A stretch of DNA of 64,000 nt. It comes from an uncultured Arachnia sp. (GTDB lineage: Bacteria; Actinomycetota; Actinomycetes; Propionibacteriales; Propionibacteriaceae). Below, one piece after another: positions 16,845 to 26,964 of the stretch (positions are counted from its first letter, which is position 1; each line of letters starts with the position of its first letter). The stretch lies in assembly GCA_947493705.1 (NCBI GenBank), contig CANLSH010000003.1, positions 1-64,000 of the forward strand, written 5' to 3'. The position numbers were made by a program, and so were the translations under genes. The notes beneath the pieces were generated by a model that was given only the letters and a program-made list of their open reading frames with translations, was not told where the DNA came from and did not search any database.

Positions 16845-19364
16845 TCAGGCTCCCGTGTTGGGAAGACCCGGTCGGGTGGTTGGTTGCGGTGTGGCGGGAG
16901 GCGTCGAGGGTGCTGCTGTCTTCGATGCGGTCGCCGTGGGCGAAGTGGTTGGTTCCTCCGGAATGCCCACCAGCGCAAACGTCAGCGTGATGCCCGCGCT
17001 CCCCGACGTGTCGATGACGAGTCTTGTATCGTCCCCATCCATCTCAAAGGACACGCGCTCAGCATCCGGACCGGAAATGCTACGGGTATCCATCCCAGCA
17101 ACGGTCACCCGGACCGCGTCCTGCTGCTGTGTCGGATCGCTGACCGCCATCTCCATGCTGTGCTCGTCTCTTCGAGCCATAAGGCATACATTGGCGTCAC
17201 CGGTGAAGTCACCTGCGGTGCCCGGCTTCCAGAATGTGGCTCCCGTGACGCCATCGCTCAGCGACACGGCCTGGGCCACGGCGCTGTTGCTGAGGATTCT
17301 CACCCCTGGAGTCGTAGCCCAAGTGATCGTCTCGGCGAGTGACGCGTTGGGGAGCAGTGCGTATGCGTAGGTCGAGCCATCAACGGCCGATCCGGTCCCA
17401 TGCTGGTAGGCGAGCGTCGCGTACCAGCGCTGCTGCACCACCTCAGAGCCCGGACGCTCATTGGTGCTGTTCCTCTGCCACGTGCCTTCCCGTTCCTCGA
17501 CGCTGGCCATCACCCGCATGGAGTCGTCCATGAATACGTAGCCCCCGACGTCCTCCAGATGCGCCCAGTCCGGGTTGGACAATTGGGATGGCGCCATGAC
17601 TGTGTCGCCGTCCACCGTCAGTTCTCGTGGACTTACGCCCAGGTTGCGGTGTTCGACCATCGTTTGAACCTCGGCGTCGCTGGCGGTCGAGATTTCGGCA
17701 CCCAGGGCCACCACCATGTCCGGTGTCGTGAACCATGTCTTGCGAGCCGTCAGCCCAGTGTCGCCGGGAGCGATGAGATGCATGCCCGCGACGGCCATGT
17801 CGGCCAGCTGAGCGCCGCCGGTCCACTCGTTGTCCGGTGTCTGTTCTCCCCATGTTCCTTCGGGGTTGGGCGGGAGCGGCGTCAGGTCCACGGTCGTCCC
17901 AACTGGAGCTGCGAGATCGGAGGTGGCCCAGTACTCGTCGTCGAAGTGGTCATCGTCGTCGGACAGGTAGACGTATGTCATACCCTGGCTGGTTTTGCTG
18001 CCGTGGAAGTTCTCCTGCGGCGTTCCTTCCGACCATGCGATGCGGTTGGAGCACATGGCCACGCACACCGCCCAGTCGTTGCCGGTTCCGCGGTGCACGA
18101 GTCGATCCATCGCAGGGAACATGTGTGGCCCGGTCGTGTCCTGCACGGGATCCACGTCGGAGTTCAACAGCTCCGTCACGAGCGCCAGCCGGGTGATGTC
18201 GGTGGAGTTGGTGATGGTCTCGGCGTCGTTGTTGAGGATCCACTGTTTGCAGAGGCCACGCCAGCGGGTCGCCGTCTCATCGTCCGCGGCCTCGGCGAGG
18301 CGGAGCGTGTGTTCGATGAGGATGTTGCCGTTGTCGATGCTGCGCTCCTGAATTCGCGAGATCGCCCGGCCACGGACGGCATCCATCATTTGGCCGTTGT
18401 ACATCAGCGGCGCGAACGAACCCTCGATCAGTCCTGTCACGTTCGTACGGGTTTCGTCGGTGATGTCGAACGCGGTGCCGGCGAGCAGTGCGAACAGCCG
18501 TGACAGACCGCCGAGTAGGACGAGCCCGTAGGTTCCGGTGTAGCCGATGGTGGAGTGCTGGACGAAGGAGCCGTCGCGGAAAAATCCATTGCCCTCGGTG
18601 ACGTACTGCCAGGTGGGGCTGAGGGCCGCCACGCTGCGTTGGAGCAACTGGGTGTCGGGCTGAACGATTGAGCGCACGACCATGGCCTGGCAGATGTCCA
18701 CCCGGTTTGCTCCCTCAGACTTCTTGGGTCCAGTGGGATGGGCCTGCATTCGTGGGTCACCGTCGGGGATGAAGTGGTCGATGGCTGCGCAGTAGTTGTC
18801 GATTTCGGACTGCTCCAGCTCGGCATGGAGGATCGCCATCGTGTCGCTCAGGGGCTGCGTGGCCCCAATGTTCCACGACCACCAGTTGCCCCACCATGTC
18901 GTATCGGGGTTGTAGACATTCGTGTACATGTGTTCGAGACCCTGCTTGATGACGTCAAGCACCTCAGTGGAAGCCTCGTAGGTGGAGTTCGGCGTCGCCC
19001 ACGCCACTGCCAGGAGCTGCAGACCGACGTAGTTCATCCGCATGTTGTTGGACTTGGCTGTCTCCGACGCGCCGACGGCCCAGTCCCGGTCACTGAAGAA
19101 TCGCGTCGGTGTGGGACTGACCTTGGCCAGCTGATTGGCGACACGCTCGTCCAGATCCGCAATAGCGGAGGTGAACGTGGCGGGGGAACCAGGAATGAAC
19201 TTCCGGCCGGTGAGTGAGTCCACCCATCGTGTGCGCAGGAGCTCAAGATCCTCACCCGTCAGCGCGGGAGCCGCTGAAGCGGCTTGCAGGAAGCTGGGGC
19301 CGAACGCTGCCGCGACTGCGGCGGCACCGGAGCCGTACATGAAACCTCTACGGGAAAAAACCAC
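16845..19364 (-). CDS. Secreted polysaccharide lyase family 8 (hyaluronate/chondroitin lyase type)
   Basis: This 839-residue exported enzyme cleaves hyaluronan-type glycosaminoglycans by beta-elimination. A twin-arginine signal is visible (FSRRGFMYGSGAAA then an Ala-rich core ending AASAA). The alpha-toroid domain contains family motifs NWWSWNIGATQPL, FVQHSTIGYTGTYG (His and Tyr catalytic candidates) and RGRAISR (Arg). C-terminal beta domains follow, then a Thr/Pro/Ser linker and LPNTGA at the very end. The GTG at 19364 has an AAGGAG site; a longer frame reaches 19457. The LPxTG motif is followed at once by a stop, with no membrane span or basic tail. Substrate (hyaluronan, chondroitin or xanthan) is inferred at family level. 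Confidence 0.85.
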   Translation of the reverse strand: MVFSRRGFMYGSGAAAVAAAFGPSFLQAASAAPALTGEDLELLRTRWVDSLTGRKFIPGSPATFTSAIADLDERVANQLAKVSPTPTRFFSDRDWAVGASETAKSNNMRMNYVGLQLLAVAWATPNSTYEASTEVLDVIKQGLEHMYTNVYNPDTTWWGNWWSWNIGATQPLSDTMAILHAELEQSEIDNYCAAIDHFIPDGDPRMQAHPTGPKKSEGANRVDICQAMVVRSIVQPDTQLLQRSVAALSPTWQYVTEGNGFFRDGSFVQHSTIGYTGTYGLVLLGGLSRLFALLAGTAFDITDETRTNVTGLIEGSFAPLMYNGQMMDAVRGRAISRIQERSIDNGNILIEHTLRLAEAADDETATRWRGLCKQWILNNDAETITNSTDITRLALVTELLNSDVDPVQDTTGPHMFPAMDRLVHRGTGNDWAVCVAMCSNRIAWSEGTPQENFHGSKTSQGMTYVYLSDDDDHFDDEYWATSDLAAPVGTTVDLTPLPPNPEGTWGEQTPDNEWTGGAQLADMAVAGMHLIAPGDTGLTARKTWFTTPDMVVALGAEISTASDAEVQTMVEHRNLGVSPRELTVDGDTVMAPSQLSNPDWAHLEDVGGYVFMDDSMRVMASVEEREGTWQRNSTNERPGSEVVQQRWYATLAYQHGTGSAVDGSTYAYALLPNASLAETITWATTPGVRILSNSAVAQAVSLSDGVTGATFWKPGTAGDFTGDANVCLMARRDEHSMEMAVSDPTQQQDAVRVTVAGMDTRSISGPDAERVSFEMDGDDTRLVIDTSGSAGITLTFALVGIPEEPTTSPTATASKTAAPSTPPATPQPTTRPGLPNTGA

Positions 19365-19643
19365 GCTGAACTTCTCCTTGTGTCGCTGGCCATGACCAGG
19401 ATGGGGAGCTCTGGTAACGCGAAATCCGTCGTGGATTCCGGTGCGAGCAATATTCAAAGGCTATGTGGCTGTGAAGGAAGCAATCAATGAGCAACGCGGA
19501 ACCGTCTCCTGAAGTTGATTCACGGCGAGTCGCATCTTCGCGTCAAAGTGTCGGGCACGCCCACTCATGAATGTCACACGAGGCCGTGTCGACGCTGCGC
19601 GAACAAGGGAGCTCCTCCTCGAGCAGGACCGCTGACCCTGTTT

Positions 19644-19913
19644 TCAGGACTGAACGTCGAAGCCAGAATCCCCTGTCGAATTTATTTCGCTGACTTGAAC
19701 ATGCTGAACCTGCGCGCCCGCGGGTCCGTTGCCCAGCCACGTCAGGAGTTTCTCAACGGACTCTTCGTCTCCTTCCGCCTCTGCCTCGACAGCGCCATCA
19801 GAGCGATTGCGGACCCAGCCGGCCAGACCGAGCCGGTCGCCGATTTGCTGCGTCTGGTAGCGAAAGCCGACGCCCTGAACGTGGCCTGAGATGATGACGT
19901 GTACCCGCCGCAT
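19644..19913 (-). CDS. acyP: Acylphosphatase
   Basis: This 89-residue enzyme hydrolyses acyl phosphates such as acetyl phosphate. It has the family signature GHVQGVGFRY, whose Arg binds phosphate, and WVRNRSDGAVE, whose Asn is catalytic. The length is typical. It begins 3 bases after the stop of the TIGR03085 gene and is probably co-transcribed with it. The 279 bases between this gene's end and the PL8 start hold no convincing gene. Confidence 0.92.
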   Translation of the reverse strand: MRRVHVIISGHVQGVGFRYQTQQIGDRLGLAGWVRNRSDGAVEAEAEGDEESVEKLLTWLGNGPAGAQVQHVQVSEINSTGDSGFDVQS

Positions 19914-19916
19914 ACG

Positions 19917-20528
19917 TCAGATACCGCCCACTGACTCCACGAGCTTCTTGACCGCTGCCGGCTCACCCACGAGCTCCACGTTGGCATTGTCTGTGCGGCC
20001 GGAGACGAAGAGGACCAGCTCCGACGGCTTGCCGATCACATGGACCGGTGTGGTGCCCCGCCCCAGTTCCAGCTGCTTGCCATCATTGGTGTCAAGGACC
20101 AGCCTGTCCCCGAAGGTTTTCGCGATCTTCTTGGCAAACATCTTCAGGGGCGCCCTCAGCGATTCCTCATGCTCGGGGCTGAGCGTTTGATCGCGGTCAT
20201 TGGCGCGCAGCACATCCATGTGATGGATGAAGAACTCCGCGCCATTCATGACAGAGTCCATGGGGCGCAGCAACAGTGGAGGCTTGCGCAGTTGCTCGAC
20301 GAGCCCAACGAAACCGTGGGTGTGCAGGGCGTCCATCTGGATGCGCTCGGTGAGGCTCTCGTACTTCTCCACGAGCACTCCCAGCATTGCCTGGGGCTTG
20401 TGTTCGCGAATCCACAGATGCGCAGCCAAGTCCTGGGTCTTCCACCCCTCATCGAGCGTGGGTGCGAAGGGACCCAGCTCGAGGAAGAGGTCGCAGAGCA
20501 GGGCGCGTTGGTCTTGAGCGAGAGTCAT
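19917..20528 (-). CDS. TIGR03085 family (DinB/mycothiol-dependent isomerase-like) protein
   Basis: This 203-residue protein belongs to the actinomycete TIGR03085 family, related to the DinB/maleylpyruvate isomerase fold that often binds a metal. Visible marks are the N-terminal helix ending in [18 protein letters not shown] and the [13 protein letters not shown] segment with its His pair. The catalytic role is unknown; related proteins use mycothiol. It is divergent from hisI, a placement seen in other actinomycetes. Confidence 0.8.
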   Translation of the reverse strand: MTLAQDQRALLCDLFLELGPFAPTLDEGWKTQDLAAHLWIREHKPQAMLGVLVEKYESLTERIQMDALHTHGFVGLVEQLRKPPLLLRPMDSVMNGAEFFIHHMDVLRANDRDQTLSPEHEESLRAPLKMFAKKIAKTFGDRLVLDTNDGKQLELGRGTTPVHVIGKPSELVLFVSGRTDNANVELVGEPAAVKKLVESVGGI

Positions 20529-20567
20529 GGCTCAAGCGTAGTGGCGTTGCCTGTCACAATTGCGCAT

Positions 20568-20897
20568 ATGGGACCGCAACTGAAGTTCAATACCGATGGG
20601 CTGCTGCCCGTCGTTGCGCAGGACGCCAGCACCGGTGAGGTGCTGATGCTGGCGTGGATGGATACCGAAGCGTTGCGCCGCACGCTTGCCACCGGCCGTG
20701 CGACCTACTGGTCCCGCAGTCGCAGTGAGTACTGGGTCAAGGGGGAGACCTCGGGCAACACCCAGTCCGTCCAGTCGGTGCACCTGGACTGCGACGGGGA
20801 CTCGATTCTGTTGCGAGTCGATCAGAGCGGTGCTGCCTGTCACACCGGAAGCCGCTCGTGCTTCTACACCGAACTGAGGGATGGAGACACCGCATGA
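20568..20897 (+). CDS. hisI: Phosphoribosyl-AMP cyclohydrolase
   Basis: HisI opens the adenine ring of phosphoribosyl-AMP in histidine synthesis. The 109-residue product has the family motifs [40 protein letters not shown] and [10 protein letters not shown], including the zinc and magnesium ligands. I chose ATG 20568; the upstream frame is antisense to the TIGR03085 gene. Its TGA overlaps the trpE start. It is separated from hisDCBH by 31 kb. Confidence 0.95.
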   Translation: MGPQLKFNTDGLLPVVAQDASTGEVLMLAWMDTEALRRTLATGRATYWSRSRSEYWVKGETSGNTQSVQSVHLDCDGDSILLRVDQSGAACHTGSRSCFYTELRDGDTA

Positions 20898-22384
20898 TGA
20901 ACATCTCGCCGACGCTGGAGGAGTTCGTCGAGATGGCACGTAGCCGACGTGTCATCAGCGTGCACGCGCGCCTGCGGCTGGATGATCTGACCCCCATCGG
21001 ACTCTATGACGCCCTGTGTGCCCAGCGCGAGGGCACCTACCTGTTCGAGAGCGCCGAGGCGGGCGTGTGGTCGCGATACTCCTTCGTCGGAGTACGGGCC
21101 GCCACCACCCTCACCGAGGAGAACGGCCGGGCAGTGTGGCGGGGAAGGGAACTTGTCGGCATCCACGACGGCGATCCCCTGACCGTCCTGAAGCAAACGC
21201 TCGCCGAACTCGCCACGCCCGCCGTCGAGGGCCTGCCGCCCTTCCACGCCGGGATGGTGGGCTACCTCGGCTACGACACTGTCAGGCGGCTGGAGAAACT
21301 GCCCGACAACTGCGTCGATGACCTCCAACTCCCCGAGATGGTCATGATGCTGAGCAGCCAGTTGGCTGTGCTGGACCACCATCGCTCCGAGGTCTGGCTG
21401 ATTGCCAATGCCATCAACTTCGATGGCACGGACGAGGGCGCCGAGCGTGCATACCTGGACGCCGTCGTGGCGGTGAACGAGATGGCTGACACTCTGTCGA
21501 AGCCACGTCGGAGCATGGCCCAACCCGTGACAGACTCCATCGCCCCTGAGGTGCACAGGCAGCGGGACCCAGAGGAGTACCAAGGGGCTGTTCGGGCCGC
21601 CATCGAGGAGATCAGGGCGGGTGAGGCGTTCCAGGTGGTGGTGTCCCAGCGCTTCGATGTGGCGTGTGACGCTGATGCCCTGGATGTCTATCGCAGCCTG
21701 CGGCTGACCAACCCCAGCCCGTATCTGTACCTGTTGCGTCTGCCGGGATTCGACGTCGTGGGATCCAGTCCAGAAGCTCTCGTGACGGTCAGCGATGGGC
21801 TGGCCACCACGCGACCCATCGCCGGGTCCCGTCCGCGAGGACGCACTGATGCCGAGGACAAGGCGCTGGCCGAAGAACTGCTGGCCGATCCCAAGGAACG
21901 CGCCGAACACATCATGCTCGTGGATCTCGGCCGTAATGATCTGGCCCGCATCAGCGAACCGGGCAGCGTCGTGGTCCACGAATTCATGAACATCCACCGC
22001 TACAGCCACATCATGCACCTGGAGGCGGCCGTCAGCGGTCGGCTCGCGGAAGGCCGCACGGCCCTGGAAGCGACGCTGTCCTGCTTCCCGGCGGGCACGC
22101 TCTCGGGTGCACCCAAGGTACGGGCCATGGAGATCATCGACGAACTGGAGGTCAGCCGTCGGGGACTGTACGGGGGAGTGGTGGGCTACTTCGATTTCGC
22201 GGGCAACTCCGACGTTGCCATCGCCATCCGCACCGCGGTCCTCAAGGACGGCGTGGCCCACGTTCAGGCCGGAGCAGGCATCGTGGCGGACTCGGTGCCG
22301 GAAACCGAGGACGCCGAGTGTTCACACAAGGCTGCCGCCGTCATTGCAGCCCTCGGCATCGCTGCAGGTATGAAGACGCCGTGA
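20894..22384 (+). CDS. trpE: Anthranilate synthase component I
   Basis: TrpE makes anthranilate from chorismate with ammonia supplied by TrpG. The 496-residue product has the N-terminal domain with feedback-site type LLFES-like sequence ([10 protein letters not shown]) and the chorismate-binding domain ([58 protein letters not shown] in segments, GAGIVADS). It starts at ATG 20894 overlapping the hisI stop. No trpG or trpD lies in this window. I see no leader peptide or attenuator upstream of hisI. Confidence 0.95.
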   Translation: MMNISPTLEEFVEMARSRRVISVHARLRLDDLTPIGLYDALCAQREGTYLFESAEAGVWSRYSFVGVRAATTLTEENGRAVWRGRELVGIHDGDPLTVLKQTLAELATPAVEGLPPFHAGMVGYLGYDTVRRLEKLPDNCVDDLQLPEMVMMLSSQLAVLDHHRSEVWLIANAINFDGTDEGAERAYLDAVVAVNEMADTLSKPRRSMAQPVTDSIAPEVHRQRDPEEYQGAVRAAIEEIRAGEAFQVVVSQRFDVACDADALDVYRSLRLTNPSPYLYLLRLPGFDVVGSSPEALVTVSDGLATTRPIAGSRPRGRTDAEDKALAEELLADPKERAEHIMLVDLGRNDLARISEPGSVVVHEFMNIHRYSHIMHLEAAVSGRLAEGRTALEATLSCFPAGTLSGAPKVRAMEIIDELEVSRRGLYGGVVGYFDFAGNSDVAIAIRTAVLKDGVAHVQAGAGIVADSVPETEDAECSHKAAAVIAALGIAAGMKTP

Positions 22385-22800
22385 TGGGACTCCGATTCCT
22401 GTCAGGCGGACGAACGGCCCTCCTGGGTGTCGTCGGCGCTCTCGGCGTCGCCTTTACGGGGCTAGCGGTGGATGCAGCGGCGGTACAGGCGCTTGGATGG
22501 GCGGCCGCGGCGGGTGTCGGCGTCTCAGCAATGTTGCGGGGTCCGGGACTGCGTGTCATGGGTGCCCTGGGCATGCTGCTGGCGGTGGTATCAGGCATCA
22601 GTGCCGGCCTCGCTGGTGGATGGGCATGGCTCACCATCGTGTTCTGTGTGGTTCTCGGAGTTGCCGCCATCGCCACATTTCGTGATGGCCCATCGTGGCG
22701 CACGAACGCGGGATCGCGAGAGAAGGCCCCGGCGGCAGACCTGTGGAAACAGTTCGATGCCGGTCGGGATCCAACCACGGGCGAGCACGGTCAGCGATGA
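22384..22800 (+). CDS. Trp biosynthesis-associated membrane protein (TIGR02234 type)
   Basis: This is a 138-residue membrane protein with about three to four hydrophobic spans (ALLGVVGALGVAFTGLAVD, VMGALGMLLAVVSGISAGL, WLTIVFCVVLGVAAIATF) and a charged cytosolic tail ending in DLWKQFDAGRDPT, the conserved end of the family. Its function is unknown, but it sits between trpE and trpC in many actinomycetes. The ATG overlaps the trpE stop (TGATG), so it is translationally coupled. Confidence 0.85.
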   Translation: MGLRFLSGGRTALLGVVGALGVAFTGLAVDAAAVQALGWAAAAGVGVSAMLRGPGLRVMGALGMLLAVVSGISAGLAGGWAWLTIVFCVVLGVAAIATFRDGPSWRTNAGSREKAPAADLWKQFDAGRDPTTGEHGQR

Positions 22801-22874
22801 ACGGTGGCCTTTGAGATAATCTTCCTCGAGACACCGAGCAACAGATGTGAATCCCCGAAAGAAAGGCCCCTGCC

Positions 22875-23084
22875 ATGGCGAGGACCCCGCAGTACTATCA
22901 CCACGGACGCAGCCCCGCAGCCTGGGTGGGCTCCATCATGGCTTCCGTCGGTTTCGTGGTCGCCGCGATCGGTGGGGTCATGGGCCCCAGCTGGCTGGTG
23001 GTCATCATCGGCGCCGCGATCATCCTTCTCGGCGGCATTGTCACCATGGTGATGAAGGCAATGGGTCTGGGTCAGCCCGCGTGA
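22875..23084 (+). CDS. HGxxPAAW family small membrane protein
   Basis: This 69-residue protein has the diagnostic HGRSPAAW motif at residues 10-17 followed by two membrane spans (MASVGFVVAAIGGVMG and LVVIIGAAIILLGGIVTMV). The role is unknown; the family lies in trp operons of actinomycetes. An AAAGG site precedes the ATG. Its stop overlaps the trpC GTG (GTGA). Confidence 0.88.
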   Translation: MARTPQYYHHGRSPAAWVGSIMASVGFVVAAIGGVMGPSWLVVIIGAAIILLGGIVTMVMKAMGLGQPA

Positions 23085-23866
23085 GCGTTCTCGACGACAT
23101 CGTTGCAGGCGTGCGGCATGATCTCGAGGAGCGCCGCGCCGCGGTGTCGCTGTCCGACATTGAAGCTGCGGCCCTCAACGCGCCCGCTGCACTTGACCCC
23201 ATGCCGGGGTTCCGTGCGGAGGGGCTTGCTGTGATTGCTGAGGTCAAGCGCAAGTCGCCCTCGAAGGGAGACCTGGCCCCGATCTCAGATCCAGCCGCTC
23301 TCGCTGCTGAATACGCCGCGGGGTGCGCTTCTGCAATCTCGGTCCTCACCGAGGAACGCCGGTTCAACGGCACCTTGATGGATCTCGACGCCGTGCGCGC
23401 ACGCGTCGACGTGCCGGTGCTGCGCAAGGACTTCATGGTGGATGAGTACCAGTTCTTCGAGGCGCGAGCACATGGCGCGGACATGGTCCTGCTCATCGTC
23501 GCCTCCCTCACCGACGCAGAACTGGACCGGTTCCAGCAGCTTGCCCGCGTCCTGGGCATGACGGCCCTGGTGGAGACCCACACCGCTCAAGAAGTGGATC
23601 GAGCGCTCGCCGTCGGCGCCACGGTGATCGGCGTCAACAACCGCAACCTCAAAACTTTGGACGTGGACCTCGCCACTTTTGGTGGACTGTCCGCACGCAT
23701 CGGCGATGCGGCCGTCAAGGTGGCTGAATCGGGCATCCTCACACCAGCCGACGCGGCCCGCGTCGCTTCAGAGGGTGCCGACGTGGTCCTCGTGGGAGAA
23801 GCGTTGGTGCGCCACGGCGACCCGCGCGGAGCAGTCGCGGCAATGATGAATGTGGTGAACGTATGA
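23081..23866 (+). CDS. trpC: Indole-3-glycerol phosphate synthase
   Basis: TrpC closes the indole ring from CdRP. The 261-residue TIM barrel shows VIAEVKRKSPSKGDL with the catalytic Lys, SAISVLTEERRF, VPVLRKDFMVDEYQ, LVETHTAQE, VIGVNNRNLKTL and VAESGI. I chose GTG 23081 (SVLDDIVAG follows), which overlaps the preceding gene; the longer frame from 22847 is out of register with the family. Its stop overlaps the DUF808 start. Confidence 0.95.
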   Translation: MSVLDDIVAGVRHDLEERRAAVSLSDIEAAALNAPAALDPMPGFRAEGLAVIAEVKRKSPSKGDLAPISDPAALAAEYAAGCASAISVLTEERRFNGTLMDLDAVRARVDVPVLRKDFMVDEYQFFEARAHGADMVLLIVASLTDAELDRFQQLARVLGMTALVETHTAQEVDRALAVGATVIGVNNRNLKTLDVDLATFGGLSARIGDAAVKVAESGILTPADAARVASEGADVVLVGEALVRHGDPRGAVAAMMNVVNV

Positions 23867-24837
23867 GCGGCGGACTGGCAGCACTGCTCGACGATGTGGC
23901 CGCCCTCGCCCGGCTGGCCGCAGCCAGTGTGGACGACGTGGCCGCCGCTGCGGGCAGGGCCAGCTTCAAGGCGGCGGGTGTGGTGGTGGATGACACCGCG
24001 GTCACCCCCCAGTACGTCGCCGGGGTGAATCCGAAGCGCGAGCTTCCCATCATCAAGAAGATCGCCATTGGATCGCTGCGCAACAAGCTGCTGATCATCC
24101 TTCCCATCATTTTGCTGCTCAGCCAGTTCCTCCCATGGCTGCTGACTCCACTTCTCATGCTTGGTGGCACCTATCTCTGCTTCGAGGGAGCCGAGAAGGT
24201 GCTGGAAATGCTTCGCCGCCACGAGCCGCAGAAAGAGACCCCTGCGGTCATGAAGGGCCCGGAGGCAGAAGGCAGAGTGGTTCAGGGAGCGGTCCGAACC
24301 GATTTCATCCTCAGCGCCGAAATCATGGTGATCTCCCTGAACGAGGTGGCCGCCGAGGGGTTCCTCTCGCGCACCATCATCATGATTGTTGTAGCACTGG
24401 GCATCACTGCACTGGTCTACGGCGTCGTGGCTCTCATCGTGAAGATGGATGACGTGGGCCTGGCGCTGGCCGCTCGCGAGTCCGAACGTTCCCAGGCAGT
24501 CGGGAAGGCACTCGTCTCAGCCATGCCCAAGGTGCTGGCCATCATCTCCACCGTCGGCGTCTTCGCCATGCTGTGGGTGGGTGGACACATCATCCTCGTG
24601 GGCATGAATGATCTGGGGTTCTCCCCGCCGTATGACTTCGTGCACTACCTCGAGGGTTTCGTCGTTGATGTCGCAGGGGTGGGTGGCGCGCTGGCCTGGC
24701 TCGTCAACACGCTGTGTTCCCTGATTCTGGGTCTTGTGTGGGGAATGATCGTGGCAGCCGTGCTGCACGTGCTGCCATGGCCGAAGAACCATGGCGAACC
24801 GGTTGTCATTCCAGCTGCTGGCGACGCCACGAGGTAA
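23863..24837 (+). CDS. DUF808 family membrane protein
   Basis: This 324-residue protein matches the DUF808 (YedI-like) family: the start [19 protein letters not shown], the [15 protein letters not shown] segment and [21 protein letters not shown], followed by several membrane spans and [12 protein letters not shown]. Function unknown; it is an inner-membrane protein. It is unusual to find it inside a trp operon, between trpC and trpB and overlapping trpC by ATGA, so it should be co-transcribed. Confidence 0.85.
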   Translation: MSGGLAALLDDVAALARLAAASVDDVAAAAGRASFKAAGVVVDDTAVTPQYVAGVNPKRELPIIKKIAIGSLRNKLLIILPIILLLSQFLPWLLTPLLMLGGTYLCFEGAEKVLEMLRRHEPQKETPAVMKGPEAEGRVVQGAVRTDFILSAEIMVISLNEVAAEGFLSRTIIMIVVALGITALVYGVVALIVKMDDVGLALAARESERSQAVGKALVSAMPKVLAIISTVGVFAMLWVGGHIILVGMNDLGFSPPYDFVHYLEGFVVDVAGVGGALAWLVNTLCSLILGLVWGMIVAAVLHVLPWPKNHGEPVVIPAAGDATR

Positions 24838-24858
24838 GGGGCGTCTGCGAGGAACCGG

Positions 24859-24864
24859 TACGCT
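24859..24864 (+). promoter_or_regulatory. -10 box ahead of trpB, leaderless spacing
   Basis: TACGCT with seven bases to the ATG at 24872 and no ribosome binding site. It suggests an internal promoter for trpBA. Confidence 0.45.
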
Positions 24865-24871
24865 GGGCACC

Positions 24872-26116
24872 ATGACCCAGCTGCTACCCGACGCCACCGG
24901 CCACTTCGGTGACTTCGGTGGGAAATTCGTGCCCGAGGCGTTGAATGCAGCGTTGGCCGAACTTGCCTCCGAGTTCTCCCGTGCCAGCGAGGACCCCACG
25001 TTCATCGCGGAATTGCGTCGGCTGCAGCGCGACTACTCCGGCCGACCCACTCCCATCACAGTGGCTGACAACTTCTCGAAACTCTGTGGAAATGCCCGCA
25101 TCCTGCTCAAGCGCGAAGACCTGAACCACACAGGCGCCCACAAGATCAACAACGTGCTGGGACAGGCGCTTCTGACCAAGCGCATGGGCAAGTCGCGTGT
25201 CATCGCCGAAACCGGGGCCGGGCAACATGGCGTCGCCACCGCCACCGCCGCTGCCCTCATGGGGCTTGAGTGCCGCGTCTACATGGGTGAGGTGGATACC
25301 CAGCGTCAGGCTGTGAACGTGGCGCGCATGCAGCTGTTGGGCGCAGAGGTCCACGCCGTCGCTGCGGGATCCCGCACGCTCAAGGACGCCATGAACGAAG
25401 CCATGCGGGAGTGGGTCTCCACCGTGGACACCACCCACTACCTGATTGGCACCGTCGCCGGCCCACATCCGTTCCCGTGGCTGGTGCGCGAGCTGCAGCG
25501 CATCATCTCCACGGAGGCGCGCGCCCAGATGATCGAGGACCACGGTGGACTGCCCGATCACGTCGCGGCCTGCGTGGGCGGGGGCTCCAACGCGCTGGGC
25601 ATGTTTGCGGACTTCATTGAAGATGAAGCGGTCAACCTCTGGGGCTACGAGGCTGCGGGCGACGGCATCGAGACCGGCCGACACGCCGCCACGATCTCCG
25701 CCGGAACAATGGGGGTGTTGCACGGAGCCCGCACCATCGTGTTGCAGAACGAGGACGGCCAGACGGTGGACTCGCACTCCATCTCCGCCGGACTTGACTA
25801 TCCTGGCGTCGGCCCCGAGCACGCCTGGCTGGCCCAGTCCGGCCGAGCCCTCTATGAAGGTGTCACCGACGCTGAGGCCATGGAGGCGTTCGGCGAACTG
25901 ACCCGCACAGAAGGGATCATGCCCGCCATCGAGACCGCCCACGCCCTCGCCGGCGCAAAGCGGCTCGGCCGTCGGCTGGCTGACGAGCAGCCCGATGCCC
26001 GGCCCACCATCCTCGTGTGCCTGTCCGGCCGAGGGGACAAGGACATCAGCACAGCGTTCGAATGGTTCGGGATGTCGGGGCAGCCGGACAAGGTCGTGGG
26101 AGGCATGGAGTCATGA
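24872..26116 (+). CDS. trpB: Tryptophan synthase beta chain
   Basis: TrpB condenses indole with serine using PLP. The 414-residue product has the PLP Lys91 in [19 protein letters not shown], the GGGSNA phosphate loop and [18 protein letters not shown] chose ATG 24872 ([17 protein letters not shown]); the frame from 24791 overlaps the DUF808 gene and adds unconserved residues. Its stop overlaps trpA. Confidence 0.96.
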   Translation: MTQLLPDATGHFGDFGGKFVPEALNAALAELASEFSRASEDPTFIAELRRLQRDYSGRPTPITVADNFSKLCGNARILLKREDLNHTGAHKINNVLGQALLTKRMGKSRVIAETGAGQHGVATATAAALMGLECRVYMGEVDTQRQAVNVARMQLLGAEVHAVAAGSRTLKDAMNEAMREWVSTVDTTHYLIGTVAGPHPFPWLVRELQRIISTEARAQMIEDHGGLPDHVAACVGGGSNALGMFADFIEDEAVNLWGYEAAGDGIETGRHAATISAGTMGVLHGARTIVLQNEDGQTVDSHSISAGLDYPGVGPEHAWLAQSGRALYEGVTDAEAMEAFGELTRTEGIMPAIETAHALAGAKRLGRRLADEQPDARPTILVCLSGRGDKDISTAFEWFGMSGQPDKVVGGMES

Positions 26117-26964
26117 GCGTCACGATGACACGGTTCACTGACCAGGACCGCCTCGGAATCTCCGGCAAGGTGGTCGCCAAATGTGTCGAAGAGGGGCGCG
26201 CCGCACTTATCGCGTACCTCCCGGTGGGCTACCCCACGGTCGAGGACAGCCTGGATGCATTCCGTGCGTTGAGCGATGGTGTGGGCGTCGACCTCGTCGA
26301 GATCGGTCTCCCATACTCGGATCCCGTCCTCGATGGTGTCGTCATCCAGCACGCCACCACCAAGGCTCTGCGTCGCGGCGTCCGCACCCGAGACGCGTTC
26401 CGCGCCGCGACGGTCGTGGCGGAGCGAGGCTGCACACCGCTTGTGATGACGTACTGGAATCTCGTCGAGCAGTACGGCCCGGACGAGTTCGCCCGCGACT
26501 TCAAGGCTGCCGGTGGTGCTGGCGTCATCACTCCTGATCTGACTCCCGACGAGGCCGAACTCTGGACGGCAGCCACCGACAAGCACGGGCTGGACCGCAT
26601 CTTCCTGATCGCGCCCAGTTCCACGGATGAGCGCATCGCCTCCACCATGGCAGCGTGCCGCGGTTGGGTGTACGCCACGAGTGTCATGGGCGTCACAGGT
26701 ACCCGGACCACCACGTCGTCGGCTGCCCCGGTCATTGCAGATCGGGCCAGAAGGGCCGATCATGGGCTCCCCATCGGTATCGGGCTGGGTGTGTCCAATG
26801 GGGACCAGGCTGCGGAAGTCGCGCAGTATGCGGACGCCGTGATCGTCGGATCCGCGCTGTTGCGTTGCCTCGATTCCGACGGCGCGGACATGCCCGGTGA
26901 TCTGGAAAGGCTGCGCGGCCTCGTGGACGAACTCGCTGCGGGTGTGCGCAGAGGCCAGGAGTGA
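26113..26964 (+). CDS. trpA: Tryptophan synthase alpha chain
   Basis: TrpA releases indole from indole-3-glycerol phosphate and passes it to TrpB. The 283-residue protein has [13 protein letters not shown], the catalytic Glu and Asp in [14 protein letters not shown], and the phosphate-binding region [12 protein letters not shown]. The ATG at 26113 lies in the trpB stop (ATGA), and the trpA stop overlaps the SCO1 gene start, extending the operon. Confidence 0.94.
   Translation: MSVTMTRFTDQDRLGISGKVVAKCVEEGRAALIAYLPVGYPTVEDSLDAFRALSDGVGVDLVEIGLPYSDPVLDGVVIQHATTKALRRGVRTRDAFRAATVVAERGCTPLVMTYWNLVEQYGPDEFARDFKAAGGAGVITPDLTPDEAELWTAATDKHGLDRIFLIAPSSTDERIASTMAACRGWVYATSVMGVTGTRTTTSSAAPVIADRARRADHGLPIGIGLGVSNGDQAAEVAQYADAVIVGSALLRCLDSDGADMPGDLERLRGLVDELAAGVRRGQE

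Noticed and set aside
20040-20567. Long N-terminal extension of hisI
   Set aside because: The extra 176 codons are antisense to the TIGR03085 gene and unlike any HisI; ATG 20568 gives the normal size.
20529-20567. Trp or His leader-peptide attenuator upstream of hisI-trpE
   Set aside because: The gap is only 39 bases, too short for a leader peptide and alternative hairpins, and no Trp or His codon run is present.
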